Source: Arthrobacter jiangjiafuii
Lineage (GTDB): Bacteria; Actinomycetota; Actinomycetes; Actinomycetales; Micrococcaceae
Assembly (NCBI RefSeq): GCF_018622995.1
Contig: NZ_CP076022.1
Span: forward strand, 2,604,001-2,668,000
Reading direction: 5' to 3'
DNA length: 64,000 nucleotides
Below, piece by piece: positions 26,047 through 35,005 of the stretch (positions within the stretch are counted from its first letter, which is position 1; every line of letters starts with the position of its first letter). The notes under the pieces were generated by a model. It was not told the origin of the DNA and did not search any database. It saw only the letters and a program-made list of their open reading frames with translations. A program made the translations under genes and the position numbers.

Positions 26047-27269
26047 GGCCGCACCTCCAGCAGGTCGGCAACATTGAAACCCGCGCGGGCAAACTTCTCC
26101 GGGGCGGGCATGGATGCTGCCGTTACCTCTAGCCGGCCGTCGGTGCGATGGAACAGGGACGATGACTCAATGACGCCGTTTTCGACCCGGCTCCCCAGGG
26201 CAAGGATCTCCATGACCTGGCGTTTACCTGCCCCGTTACGCGCGCAGTGAACCACCAGGTCGATGCAGGACGCGACGGTGGGAACCACAAAGGCGCTGGA
26301 GATGTTCTCTCCCGCCAACAGCGGGAGCGTGCAGATTTTCGTGACGGCATCGTGTGCACTGTTGGCGTGCACACTGCACATTCCCGGCAAGCCTGAATTC
26401 AGCGCGATCAGCATGTCCAGGCTCTCCGCTTCCCTGACCTCGCCGACGATCAGGCGGTCGGGGCGCATCCGCAGGGCCTCCTTGACCAGCCGGCGCAGCG
26501 GGATCTCACCGGTGCCCTCCAGATTGGACTGGCGGCACTGCAGGCCCACGACATCACGCAGCGGAAGCTGAAGCTCGAAGATCTCCTCGACCGTGACCAC
26601 CCGTTCCCGCGGGCCGATCGCCGCGCCGAGGCAGTTCAACATGGTGGTCTTACCGGCCTGGGTGGCTCCTGAGACCAGGATGTTCAGGCCGCTGCCGACC
26701 GCTGCACCCAGGAACCTGGCAGCCTGCGGGGTCAGGGTGCCCAGTTCCACCAGATGCTCCAGACGGCTGGCACGGGCGATGAACTTGCGGATGTTGACCG
26801 CCCAGTGCCGGCGCGTGATGTCCGGGATAACCACATGCAGGCGGGATCCGTCCGGTAGCGCCGCATCCACGAACGGCGAAGAGAGGTCCAGCCGGCGGCC
26901 CGAACTCTTGAGCATCCGCTCCACCAGGTCGCGGATCTGGTCTGCGGAGAGCGCCAGCGCGGTCAGCTCCGACCGGCCGTCCCGCGCTGCGTAGATCTCC
27001 GTCGGTGAGTTGATCCAGACTTCCTCGACCGTGGGGTCGTCCAGCAGGGGCTGCAGTGAGCCGAAGCCGGCGACGGCGTCGTACACCCGCCGTCGCGCGT
27101 GCTCCAGTACCCCAAGGGGAGGAAGCGAACCGAGGAGGGAGCGCTCGTCGTAATCCGTGACGGCGTCCTCGACCAGGCGGCGCACTTCGGCGAGCTGACT
27201 GGCTGGATCCAGTCCGCGCACGCGGATCAGCTCCCGAACCTCGTCCTCGACAATTCCCACGGCATCCAC
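26043..27269 (-). CDS. cpaF: Tad pilus assembly ATPase CpaF/TadA
   Basis: A 408-residue secretion ATPase of the CpaF/TadA group. The N-terminal domain includes PLLDDPTVEEVWINSPTEIY, the P-loop is GATQAGKTT (about 202-210), the Asp box VVTVEEIFELQL follows, the Walker B-like stretch is RPDRLIVGEVREAES and the His box CSVHANSAHDA. It energises pilin polymerisation. It is the first gene of the minus-strand locus; 174 bases separate it from the VanY gene, and that gap contains only a weak inverted repeat. Confidence 0.94.
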   Translation of the reverse strand: MDAVGIVEDEVRELIRVRGLDPASQLAEVRRLVEDAVTDYDERSLLGSLPPLGVLEHARRRVYDAVAGFGSLQPLLDDPTVEEVWINSPTEIYAARDGRSELTALALSADQIRDLVERMLKSSGRRLDLSSPFVDAALPDGSRLHVVIPDITRRHWAVNIRKFIARASRLEHLVELGTLTPQAARFLGAAVGSGLNILVSGATQAGKTTMLNCLGAAIGPRERVVTVEEIFELQLPLRDVVGLQCRQSNLEGTGEIPLRRLVKEALRMRPDRLIVGEVREAESLDMLIALNSGLPGMCSVHANSAHDAVTKICTLPLLAGENISSAFVVPTVASCIDLVVHCARNGAGKRQVMEILALGSRVENGVIESSSLFHRTDGRLEVTAASMPAPEKFARAGFNVADLLEVRP

Positions 27270-27443
27270 TGGCGGCCCCCGTTAAGCACGGGATGGACCG
27301 GCTGCTTCATGCCTCCCGCGACGCTGGCGCAGCCGGGTTTGTGGCTGCCGCGTCAGGCTATGGGCGCGGGAGGGCTTTAGGGAGCGTAGTCCGCGGGCGA
27401 ATGGATAATCGGGTAGTGCTACCCGCGGCGCCGGGGCGGGGAC

Positions 27444-28409
27444 TCAGTAATCGGAAGCCGGGGGAAGCCCCAGATACTCCTCGAGCGTGGCGATTCCTTG
27501 GCTGTGGATACTCACTGCAATGTCCGTTCCTACGTAGCGCAGGTGCCACGGCTCGTACGAGTAACCGGTTGTTTCCGACGCGCCTTCCGGGTAGCGGATG
27601 ATGAAGCCGAAGCGGTGGGCGTTTGCCGCTGCCCACTGCCCTGCGGCCGTGTCCTTGAAACAGGCCTGCAGGGAACACGTGCCGTCGGGGGAAGCAATGT
27701 CTACGGCGAGGCCGGTTTGGTGCTCGCTGTGGCCGGGACGGGCGGAGATCGTATCCGCGACCTCCTGCCCGTACTGCGCCACATAGTTGTTGTAGAGGCC
27801 GGCCTGCTTTTCGTATGACCGGTAGCCGCTCATGACACTCATTGCGACGCCGTCGGCGGCCGCAGCATCCTTGAGCTGCTGCAGGGCGGAGGCGGCGTCG
27901 CTGCGCAGCTGCTGGCCCTCCACGTTGACCAGGTTTTCCGGTACGTAGGTGACCGGGTTCAGGGGGCGCTGTTTGTTCACGACGACGGCGGCGTCGGCAG
28001 CGTTGTCGATGGTCCTTTGGACCGTGGTTTCGCCGGTCCGGGCGCGGGTGATGGCGCCCCGTTCAAAAGTCTGAGTGCAGTTGCCGTCGGTGCAGGTCTG
28101 CGCTGCTACCGGATAGCCGAGGGCGCCGGATTCGGCTCCCTCTGCGGCCCATGCGGTCCGGATGGCGCCGCGGACGGGCTGCGAGCCGGTCTCCGGCGAC
28201 CAGACCATCACGCCATAGCGATAGTCACGGGAGCATCCGCCGTCGCGCAATCCGCAGTTCTCGGGGCCGGTGGGTGCACCCAGGACGATGGAAGGGCCGT
28301 CGTTGGTCCTGTCCGATGCATTGCCTGCCTGGGCGGTGAACCCCGTTCCGGCAATCAGGGACAGGGTCAGGGCCAAGAGCAGGGAAGGGCCGGCTGCGGA
28401 CTTTCTCAT
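27444..28409 (-). CDS. Secreted D-alanyl-D-alanine carboxypeptidase (VanY) with LGFP repeat
   Basis: A 321-residue exported protein. A signal peptide (SLLLALTLSLIAGTG, cleavage near AQA at about 28) is followed by an LGFP-type repeat pair with the block ALGYPVAAQTCTDGNCTQTF (about 96-115) and then a C-terminal VanY domain. VanY zinc and catalytic marks are SGYRSYEKQ, HSEHQTGLAVDI and EPWHLRYV. It trims the terminal D-Ala of peptidoglycan stems. The CTQTFERG element is shared with the GH25 lysozyme 2 kb away, suggesting that both bind the same wall polymer. The start has AAGGAGG ahead of it. Confidence 0.92.
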   Translation of the reverse strand: MRKSAAGPSLLLALTLSLIAGTGFTAQAGNASDRTNDGPSIVLGAPTGPENCGLRDGGCSRDYRYGVMVWSPETGSQPVRGAIRTAWAAEGAESGALGYPVAAQTCTDGNCTQTFERGAITRARTGETTVQRTIDNAADAAVVVNKQRPLNPVTYVPENLVNVEGQQLRSDAASALQQLKDAAAADGVAMSVMSGYRSYEKQAGLYNNYVAQYGQEVADTISARPGHSEHQTGLAVDIASPDGTCSLQACFKDTAAGQWAAANAHRFGFIIRYPEGASETTGYSYEPWHLRYVGTDIAVSIHSQGIATLEEYLGLPPASDY

Positions 28410-28689
28410 ACGCGCGATCCTCCTTACTGTGCTCGGGTCTGCGTCTGTCGTCTGCTGAGCTCTATCGGCGCGGGAAGGCCGCTTGTTAGGGGTGCAGCTC
28501 CCGCGGGAGCATATTCCACGGTACAGGAGGAGATTGCCCCGTGTTTATGGCCTGGTGCACAGGGCCGCCCACGGTTGAAACCTAGCTGCCCCGTTGCGCT
28601 GCCGCGAGCGCGGCACCTAGGGTTTAGTGTCGCCTTCATTACCGGGCTGGTACCGCGGTTCCTATTGCGGCTCATTCAAGGGGTGCACC

Positions 28690-29577
28690 ATGAATGCTGT
28701 TGATATCCTCCTCCCCTACTACGGCGAGGAAGAGTTGATGCGTCAGTCCGTCCTCAGCATCAAAGCACAACATCGGACGGACTGGCGGCTGATTGTCCTG
28801 GACGACGCATACCCCCACGCGCAGCCGCAGGCCTGGTTCAATTCGCTTTGCGACCCCCGGATATATTATGAGCGGAATACGGAGAATCTCGGTGCCAACC
28901 GCAATTTTCAGAAGGCCCTGAATCTGGCACAGGCGCCGGTGGTCGTGATGATGGGCGCCGACGACATCATGCTTCCCACCTACCTGGACGAGGTTCTCGG
29001 CTTGTTGGCATCCCATCCGGAGGCAACTGTCATCCAACCCGGAGTCAGGGTGATCGACGGCGAGGGGCTTCCGGTTTCGTCCCTGGCAGACACCGTCAAG
29101 TCGCTGGTGAGGCCGTCGTCGGACCGGCCCGTGACTCTGGCGGGCGAGCAGATGGCAGCCAGCCTCCTGCACGCTGGCTGGCACTACTTCCCTTCCCTTG
29201 CCTGGCGGCTGGAGAAGATCAGAAAATTCGGATTCAGACCGGAGTACGACGTTGTCCAGGACCTCGCCCTTCTGATGGATATAGCCGCCTCCGGAGGGTC
29301 CATGGTTGTTGCATCAAAGAACGTTGTCTTCAGCTACCGTCGCCATGCTGCCTCCGATTCGTCTGTCCGGGCAGTTGACGGCCGGCGTTTTGACGAGGAG
29401 CGGCGCTTCTTCCGGGAGCAGGCCGACCGTTTTGCTGGTATGGGATGGCACAGGGCATCGCGTGCGGCAAGGCTCCACTGGACATCGCGGCTGCACGCCG
29501 TTTCCCTGCTCCTGCGTTCCCTGCCCAGACCCACGATTGCCAGGACACGGGTGCTCGGCCGCCATGCGCTGACGTAG
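28690..29577 (+). CDS. Family 2 glycosyltransferase
   Basis: A 295-residue GT-A fold enzyme. It opens with VDILLPYYGEEELMRQSVLS, has the sugar-nucleotide site VMMGADDIMLPTYL (about 95-108) and a later VVQDLALLMDIAASGG catalytic region. It has no TM segment, so it is likely peripheral at the cytoplasmic membrane face. It resembles rhamnosyl- or galactosyltransferases of exopolysaccharide clusters, but donor and acceptor cannot be given. It is tail-to-tail with a DUF2304 gene, 21 bases apart. Confidence 0.87.
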   Translation: MNAVDILLPYYGEEELMRQSVLSIKAQHRTDWRLIVLDDAYPHAQPQAWFNSLCDPRIYYERNTENLGANRNFQKALNLAQAPVVVMMGADDIMLPTYLDEVLGLLASHPEATVIQPGVRVIDGEGLPVSSLADTVKSLVRPSSDRPVTLAGEQMAASLLHAGWHYFPSLAWRLEKIRKFGFRPEYDVVQDLALLMDIAASGGSMVVASKNVVFSYRRHAASDSSVRAVDGRRFDEERRFFREQADRFAGMGWHRASRAARLHWTSRLHAVSLLLRSLPRPTIARTRVLGRHALT

Positions 29578-29598
29578 TCGCCTCGGCTGGGCTTCTGG

Positions 29599-30048
29599 CT
29601 AGTCGTTCCCCAGTCTGTCTCTGCGTGTTTCTTCACCCGCTTGGTGTGGAACTGCCCCATTATCCATCCCTGTCTCCTGCGCTTGCGTGGAGGCACCCGG
29701 ATTCTGTGCTTCCACGCAGAACTGATCGAACTGAGCCCGAAGGATTGACAGTTCCTCTGCCAGGATGCGGCTTTCGTCTTCCGCTGCAGTCACCTCGAGG
29801 GAAAGGTGAAGGCACACGCCCGCCAGAAAGACGATAGCGACGGCGAATAGCAGGTTGGAGGGGACCTGGACGCCGGCGACATCACTGGCCCACCGCAGGA
29901 TTGCCGGAAACACTGCCAGGAGCAGGACGACGATGCCCACAACCAACCAGAGGAACGTATATTTTTCCCGCAGCTTGCGCCGTCGCAACAAGACAGTGAT
30001 TGACAGTAAAACGGCGACTGCAGCGGCAATAACCAGGAAGCCGCTCAT
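29599..30048 (-). CDS. DUF2304 family membrane protein, first copy
   Basis: A 149-residue protein with three predicted hydrophobic segments (about 3-20, 32-55, 65-85), then a coiled-coil-like helix EDESRILAEELSILRAQFDQF and a polar tail. The core RRKLREKYTFLWLVVGIVV matches DUF2304 and its second copy at 38.2 kb (RRKHFKEKYAALWVVVGIAS). In bacteria DUF2304 genes commonly neighbour GT2 genes of surface glycan pathways and may assist lipid-linked sugar transfer; this is association only. Confidence 0.85.
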   Translation of the reverse strand: MSGFLVIAAAVAVLLSITVLLRRRKLREKYTFLWLVVGIVVLLLAVFPAILRWASDVAGVQVPSNLLFAVAIVFLAGVCLHLSLEVTAAEDESRILAEELSILRAQFDQFCVEAQNPGASTQAQETGMDNGAVPHQAGEETRRDRLGND

Positions 30049-30276
30049 CGGCCGGCGCTAACTATGATCAACCGCACGGGCTGGTGGTCCTAACCTCTGA
30101 TGTCTCCTGCTCCCAGATAGTAGAAGATACCCGCTCGGAAAACGAGGGTGGAGCACGGATACTCCGACGGCGGCGTATGTCGGGATCTTCGCTCCGGCAT
30201 CCCCCGAAAGCACATGTTCTTCCGGTATCCTCTTCTCACCCGCCACTTCTGCATCCTGCGCCACACCGGAGATTCC

Positions 30277-33237
30277 ATGACACGCCCTCATTCCCTCAAA
30301 TGGCTTCCCGGAGTCGCCCTGGCCCTCGCCCTGACCACTGGTTCCCTCCCTGCTATGGCGCTCGAGCCGGTGGAGGCGGCCGCTCTGCAGCCGGCTCCGG
30401 AAGTAAGTCCGGCCACAGTCGCTGAAGACCCCGTTGAACCCGGCGGCGCCGTCGATCCCTCTTCGGTCCCTTTGCAGGAGGTGCCGGCACCCCAAGACCC
30501 GGCGGCGTCCCCGCCCCCGGAGCCTTCTCCGGCGCAGGCCCCGCTCCCACCCGCCACTCCGATGGAGACCGGGCCGACCGATCCCCCAGCAGAGGGGACC
30601 ACCGATTGGCTCGAAGAACTCATCGGCCCTCTTGGGGCAAAGATGGGGCAGGGGTTGGAGCGACTCGAAGAATCCGGCGATGCACAGGTTGCCACGCAGG
30701 AAGAAGTCGCTCTGGAAGCAGAAGTGGAGCGGCTCGCTGACGAGGGCGGCATGCCCGTAGCATCGGGCGGGTTCAAAACACCGGCTTTTGGACCCTCATC
30801 GTTGAATTCCGCCGCCAGCCCCGTATCCGGGGGTCCCAGTAGCATCCCCGTCATCTCACGGGCCGCGGACATTAAGCTTGCCTCCACCTGGCAGCCTCCG
30901 GGAATCCAGGGCATAGATGTCAGCAGCCATCAACTCAACGTCGACTGGCGATCCGCTTGGAATAAGGGGTCGCGTTTCGCCTATGTGAAGGCCACGGAGG
31001 CCACCTCGTACAAAAACCCTTACTACAACCAGCAGTACAACGGTTCGGCGGACGTGGGAATGTACCGCGGTGCGTACCACTTTGCCATTCCGAACGTCTC
31101 CTCCGGCGCTTCCCAGGCCAACTACTTCGTCAACAACGGCGGCGGCTGGTCCGCCGACGGCCGGACGCTTCCGCCGCTTCTGGACATTGAGTACAACCCC
31201 TACGCAGAACTGGGCAACACCTGCTACAACATGTCTGCCGCCCAGATGGTGAACTGGATCAGAGACTTCTCCAATACGGTCAAGGCGCGGACCGGCCGGG
31301 TTCCGATGATCTACTCCACCACCGACTGGTGGAACACCTGCACGGGCAGCAGCACCGCATTCGCTGACCATCCGCTCCACATTGCCAATTACAACAAGGT
31401 CGGGGCGGGAAAGATGCCCGCTGGCTGGAAGACCTACAACGTCTGGCAATACAGCAGCACGGGGCCCTTTGTCGGTGATTCCAACGTCTTCAACGGCAAT
31501 GCAACCCAGCTACACCAGTTCGCGCTGCGAACGGATGACTTTGTGGTGGAGACCGATCACCCAATTGGGGCCGCCTGGCTGGCCGCCGGAGGAGCGGCTG
31601 GCACGTGGGGCTCTCCGACCAGTAACCAAACGTGTTTCCCGGCGTATTGCACGCAGACCTTCGATCGGACCACAGCGTATTGGACTTCTTCTCAGGGCAC
31701 GGTTCGGACCGTCTACACGCCCGGGGCAATAGGCCAGGCTTGGAAGGCATCGGGAGCGCTTATCGGCGCCTCATCCTGGGGAATCCCCAGCACCAACGAG
31801 ACCTGCTACCCCACCTACTGCACCCAAACCTTCGAACGCGCAGTAGCCTACTGGTCCGCCAACCAGGGCGTGACCACCGCAACCCTGCCCAAACCCATCG
31901 GCAAAGCATGGTCAGCAGCCGGCGGCATCGGCGGCGCCTCCTCCTGGGGAATCCCCAGCACCAACGAGACCTGCTACCCCACCTACTGCACCCAAACCTT
32001 CGAACGCGCAGTAGCCTACTGGTCCGCCAACCAGGGCGTGACCACCGCAACCCTGCCCAAACCCATCGGCAAAGCATGGTCAGCAGCCGGCGGCATCGGC
32101 GGCGCCTCCTCCTGGGGAATCCCCAGCACCAACGAGACCTGCTACCCCACCTACTGCACCCAAACCTTCGAACGCGCAGTAGCCTACTGGTCCGCCAACC
32201 AGGGCGTGACCACCGCAACCCTGCCCAAACCCATCGGCAAAGCATGGTCAGCAGCCGGCGGCATCGGCGGCGCCTCCTCCTGGGGAATCCCCAGCACCAA
32301 CGAGACCTGCTACCCCACCTACTGCACCCAAACCTTCGAACGCGCAGTAGCCTACTGGTCCGCCAACCAGGGCGTGACCACCGCAACCCTGCCCAAACCC
32401 ATCGGCAAAGCATGGTCAGCAGCCGGCGGCATCGGCGGCGCCTCCTCCTGGGGAATCCCCAGCACCAACGAGACCTGCTACCCCACCTACTGCACCCAAA
32501 CCTTCGAACGCGCAGTAGCCTACTGGTCCGCCAACCAGGGCGTGACCACCGCAACCCTGCCCAAACCCATCGGCAAAGCATGGTCAGCAGCCGGCGGCAT
32601 CGGCGGCGCCTCCTCCTGGGGAATCCCCAGCACCAACGAGACCTGCTACCCCACCTACTGCACCCAAACCTTCGAACGCGCAGTAGCCTACTGGTCCGCC
32701 AACCAGGGCGTGACCACCGCAACCCTGCCCAAACCCATCGGCAAAGCATGGTCAGCAGCCGGCGGCATCGGCGGCGCCTCCTCCTGGGGAATCCCCAGCA
32801 CCAACGAGACCTGCTACCCCACCTACTGCACCCAGACCTTCGAACGCGCAGTAGCCTACTGGTCCGCCAACCAGGGCGTGACCACCGCAACCCTGCCCAA
32901 ACCCATCGGCAAAGCATGGTCAGCAGCCGGCGGCATCGGCGGCGCCTCCTCCTGGGGAATCCCCAGCACCAACGAGACCTGCTACCCCACCTACTGCACC
33001 CAGACCTTCGAACGCGCAGTAGCCTACTGGAGCCCGAACCTGGATGTCAGCAGCGTGAATCTGCTCGGTCCCATCGGTAAGGCCTGGACAGCGTCCGGGC
33101 GCATTCACGGATCTTGGGGCATGTCCACAGGAAACCAAACGTGCTCCGGCACGACGTCCTGCACCCAGCAGTTCGAACGCGTCACCGCAATCTGGACCGC
33201 GTCTGCAGGAGTGCGGATAACCCAACGCAAGGCCTAG
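30277..33237 (+). CDS. Secreted GH25 lysozyme with about ten LGFP-type repeats
   Basis: A 986-residue exported wall hydrolase. I start at ATG 30277 (GGAG five bases ahead); a signal peptide ends near residue 29 (PAMA). A Pro/Glu-rich linker (about 30-205) leads to a GH25 muramidase domain (about 209-412) with IDVSSHQ, the acidic DIEYNP at about 303-308 and YHFA. From about residue 427 to the end come LGFP-type repeats of 56 residues: one divergent, eight nearly identical, one divergent. Each has the pattern [20 protein letters not shown] with a likely disulfide. GH25 cleaves the MurNAc-GlcNAc bond; the repeats should bind wall polymer. Confidence 0.93.
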   Translation: MTRPHSLKWLPGVALALALTTGSLPAMALEPVEAAALQPAPEVSPATVAEDPVEPGGAVDPSSVPLQEVPAPQDPAASPPPEPSPAQAPLPPATPMETGPTDPPAEGTTDWLEELIGPLGAKMGQGLERLEESGDAQVATQEEVALEAEVERLADEGGMPVASGGFKTPAFGPSSLNSAASPVSGGPSSIPVISRAADIKLASTWQPPGIQGIDVSSHQLNVDWRSAWNKGSRFAYVKATEATSYKNPYYNQQYNGSADVGMYRGAYHFAIPNVSSGASQANYFVNNGGGWSADGRTLPPLLDIEYNPYAELGNTCYNMSAAQMVNWIRDFSNTVKARTGRVPMIYSTTDWWNTCTGSSTAFADHPLHIANYNKVGAGKMPAGWKTYNVWQYSSTGPFVGDSNVFNGNATQLHQFALRTDDFVVETDHPIGAAWLAAGGAAGTWGSPTSNQTCFPAYCTQTFDRTTAYWTSSQGTVRTVYTPGAIGQAWKASGALIGASSWGIPSTNETCYPTYCTQTFERAVAYWSANQGVTTATLPKPIGKAWSAAGGIGGASSWGIPSTNETCYPTYCTQTFERAVAYWSANQGVTTATLPKPIGKAWSAAGGIGGASSWGIPSTNETCYPTYCTQTFERAVAYWSANQGVTTATLPKPIGKAWSAAGGIGGASSWGIPSTNETCYPTYCTQTFERAVAYWSANQGVTTATLPKPIGKAWSAAGGIGGASSWGIPSTNETCYPTYCTQTFERAVAYWSANQGVTTATLPKPIGKAWSAAGGIGGASSWGIPSTNETCYPTYCTQTFERAVAYWSANQGVTTATLPKPIGKAWSAAGGIGGASSWGIPSTNETCYPTYCTQTFERAVAYWSANQGVTTATLPKPIGKAWSAAGGIGGASSWGIPSTNETCYPTYCTQTFERAVAYWSPNLDVSSVNLLGPIGKAWTASGRIHGSWGMSTGNQTCSGTTSCTQQFERVTAIWTASAGVRITQRKA
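31773..33030 (+). repeat. 168-bp perfect-phase tandem repeat array in the GH25 gene
   Basis: The sequence CACCAACGAG recurs with ends at 31800, 31968, 32136, 32304, 32472, 32640, 32808 and 32976, always 168 bases apart, so eight units. Units are almost base-identical; the only difference I noted inside the core is CCCAAACC changing to CCCAGACC in the last two. 168 is a multiple of three, so unit gain or loss keeps the frame. Confidence 0.97.
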
Positions 33238-33292
33238 CAGCGGGTCGGTGAAGTAGACTTGCAGGGGGCATCCAAGGACAAGAGGCAGTAAT

Positions 33293-34594
33293 TTGACGCG
33301 ACGTAATACCACCCCCACCACGGTAAAAGTCAGTGCCCCCGGCCTAGGCGGATTCACCGGAAAAAGTGCTTCGAGGGTTGGAGTTTCCTCACTGATTTCG
33401 GCCTTGGCCGGGATTTTGATTCTCCTAGTGACCAGCCGAACACTCTCCATAGAGGCAAACGCTGAGTTCCTGGCCTTCTGGGCAGCGCTGTTCTTCGTGC
33501 AAGGGACATTGGGAGGGATCCAGGCCGAATCCACGCGGGCCACCCACGCCGTCGTACTCGGTGCACCGGCGCACGAAGGCCGTTTCTCCCGGCCGTTGCT
33601 TTCAGGCGGACTCACAGGGCTTACCGCGGCAGTGGTCATTCTGGCCCTGTGGCCGCTGGCAACGCACGTCTTCCCGAGCCACACAGGACTTGTGATGGGC
33701 GCCCTGGCCATCTTCGCAGTGCTCTACTCCGGACACGCCGCATTGGCAGGCAGTCTGCAGGGCACCGATCGCTGGGGAACGTTTGCAAATCTGGTCACCC
33801 TCGAATCGCTCTTGCGATTTGGCGCCATCCTAGTTGCTTCGCTCTTGGCTGCTCCCCTGATTGGCGTGGAGTTGGCGTGTCTGGCCTCTTTGGGCGCCTG
33901 GCTCGCGCTAATGATCTCCTCCCCCACTGCCCGGTCAGCTGTCGGCGCCCGCTCCGACGTCGGGCTGGGAAGCACTCTGCGGAAGACTGGCTATGCTCTG
34001 CTCTCCGCTGCATCCTCGGCCACGCTTGTGGTGGGCTTTCCGATTCTTGTGAAGTTGACCGCAACGCCCGCCGAGTACGATCTATCCGCTCCCCTTCTGC
34101 TCGCAGTCTCGATGACCAGGGCACCCATAATGATCCCTCTGCAGGCTTTCCAAGGCGTTGCGATGAATCTGATCATGCAGGGCGGCGGTCGGATCTCCGC
34201 CTATATGAAACCGGCCGGTGCGATACTGCTCGTTGGTATGCTGGGTGCCGGTCTGGCGGCGCTGGTGGGCCCTGCGCTGATGGGCATTTTCGGTCCCGAA
34301 TATCGGATCTCCGCTTGGATACTGGCTGCCCTGACATTCGCGGCCAGCCTGGTCGCACTGATTACTCTTACCGGGACTGCGGCGATTGCGCTCGGCCACC
34401 ACCGTGTCTACTCGATCGGATGGATCCTAGGCACAGCCGTCTCGGTCCTCCTGCTTCTACTTCCCGTCGCGCTGGATCTGCGCTGCATCCTCAGCCTGAC
34501 GCTCGGGCCCTTGGTTGGAATCGTTGTCCATGTCGCCGCACTGCTGCGGCTGCCTGCAAACACCGCCAGGGCACGGATGACGCCCGAGGTGTAG
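33293..34594 (+). CDS. Polysaccharide flippase-like membrane protein (MOP superfamily)
   Basis: A 433-residue integral membrane protein with about 12 hydrophobic segments and no large soluble domain. The N-terminal VGVSSLISALAGILILLVTSRTLS and mid-protein LLSAASSATLVVGFPILVKL resemble Wzx/RfbX-type lipid-linked oligosaccharide flippases. It starts at TTG 33293 with GAGG ahead. In this cluster it may flip an undecaprenyl-linked glycan unit, separately from the ABC exporter at 43-44 kb. A hairpin follows at 34.66 kb. Confidence 0.78.
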   Translation: MTRRNTTPTTVKVSAPGLGGFTGKSASRVGVSSLISALAGILILLVTSRTLSIEANAEFLAFWAALFFVQGTLGGIQAESTRATHAVVLGAPAHEGRFSRPLLSGGLTGLTAAVVILALWPLATHVFPSHTGLVMGALAIFAVLYSGHAALAGSLQGTDRWGTFANLVTLESLLRFGAILVASLLAAPLIGVELACLASLGAWLALMISSPTARSAVGARSDVGLGSTLRKTGYALLSAASSATLVVGFPILVKLTATPAEYDLSAPLLLAVSMTRAPIMIPLQAFQGVAMNLIMQGGGRISAYMKPAGAILLVGMLGAGLAALVGPALMGIFGPEYRISAWILAALTFAASLVALITLTGTAAIALGHHRVYSIGWILGTAVSVLLLLLPVALDLRCILSLTLGPLVGIVVHVAALLRLPANTARARMTPEV

Positions 34595-34654
34595 CGCTAA
34601 CTGTCACCGACGGTTATGAAGGCGCTCGCGGTTCTTAGCTGTTGCGCGGAGTGG

Positions 34655-34692
34655 GAAGCCAGGAACAGTAACCAAGGGTTCCTGGCTTCTTC
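34655..34692 (+). terminator. Probable terminator after the flippase gene
   Basis: A perfect 12-bp stem, GAAGCCAGGAAC at 34655-34666 pairing with 34678-34689, with an 11-base loop and a weak T-rich tail. It begins 61 bases after the flippase stop. Confidence 0.6.
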
Positions 34693-34915
34693 GCCCTTAG
34701 GGGTTTCGGACACGCGCGTTCGGTGGCCCAGTGCTCGCTTGAACCACTCGAATAACGCGTTGCGGCCGCGAGTAAGGCCGGGTGGATTTGTGCTTGATGC
34801 CCGGCCAGAAGCTGCGGCACAGGAGTGTGAGCTAGCGGGATCCGAGGTCCAGCACTCTCGGCGGCTCCGCGCCGAGATCCTCACCGACATGATAAAGACA
34901 GCGTGGCCGGGACCA

Positions 34916-34975
34916 GGCAGCGCGCTCGGGACTTATTTGAGGGCCACGGCATCACCGTGCAGCGCGTACATCCAG
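34916..34975 (+). pseudogene. Short remnant of an IS481/IS3-type transposase
   Basis: One frame reads RQRARDLFEGHGITVQRVHP, resembling the segment before the second catalytic Asp of IS481-type integrase-core transposases (typically ...F..HGI.V.RV.TDNG). No start, no flanking frame and no terminal repeats are visible. If real, it is a 20-codon scrap of an old insertion between the flippase and the glycosyltransferase operon. Confidence 0.35.
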
Positions 34976-35005
34976 AGCCCAACCCTGCAGCCTGGTGCCC
35001 CTGGC

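Larger units (their letters stand above)
34595..35005. other. Non-coding gap with hairpin and a transposase remnant
   Basis: This 411-base stretch has no convincing intact gene. It contains a 12-bp hairpin (34655-34689) and, near its right end, a short decayed transposase-like peptide. The rest shows nothing I can name; open frames across it lack RBS and coding character. Confidence 0.6.

Noticed and set aside
27311-27375. Inverted repeat (CCTCCCGCG/CGCGGGAGG) after the VanY gene as a terminator
   Set aside because: The stem arms are about 43 bases apart and no T run follows on either strand.
31773-33030. Tandem array considered as CRISPR or satellite
   Set aside because: Units are contiguous, 168 bp, in frame and code for LGFP-type modules; there are no spacers.
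31632-33080. Long open frames on both strands in other phases of the GH25 repeat array
   Set aside because: The 168-bp unit is a multiple of three, so any frame open in one unit stays open through all. The products are Arg/His-rich or Arg/Trp-rich and have no RBS.
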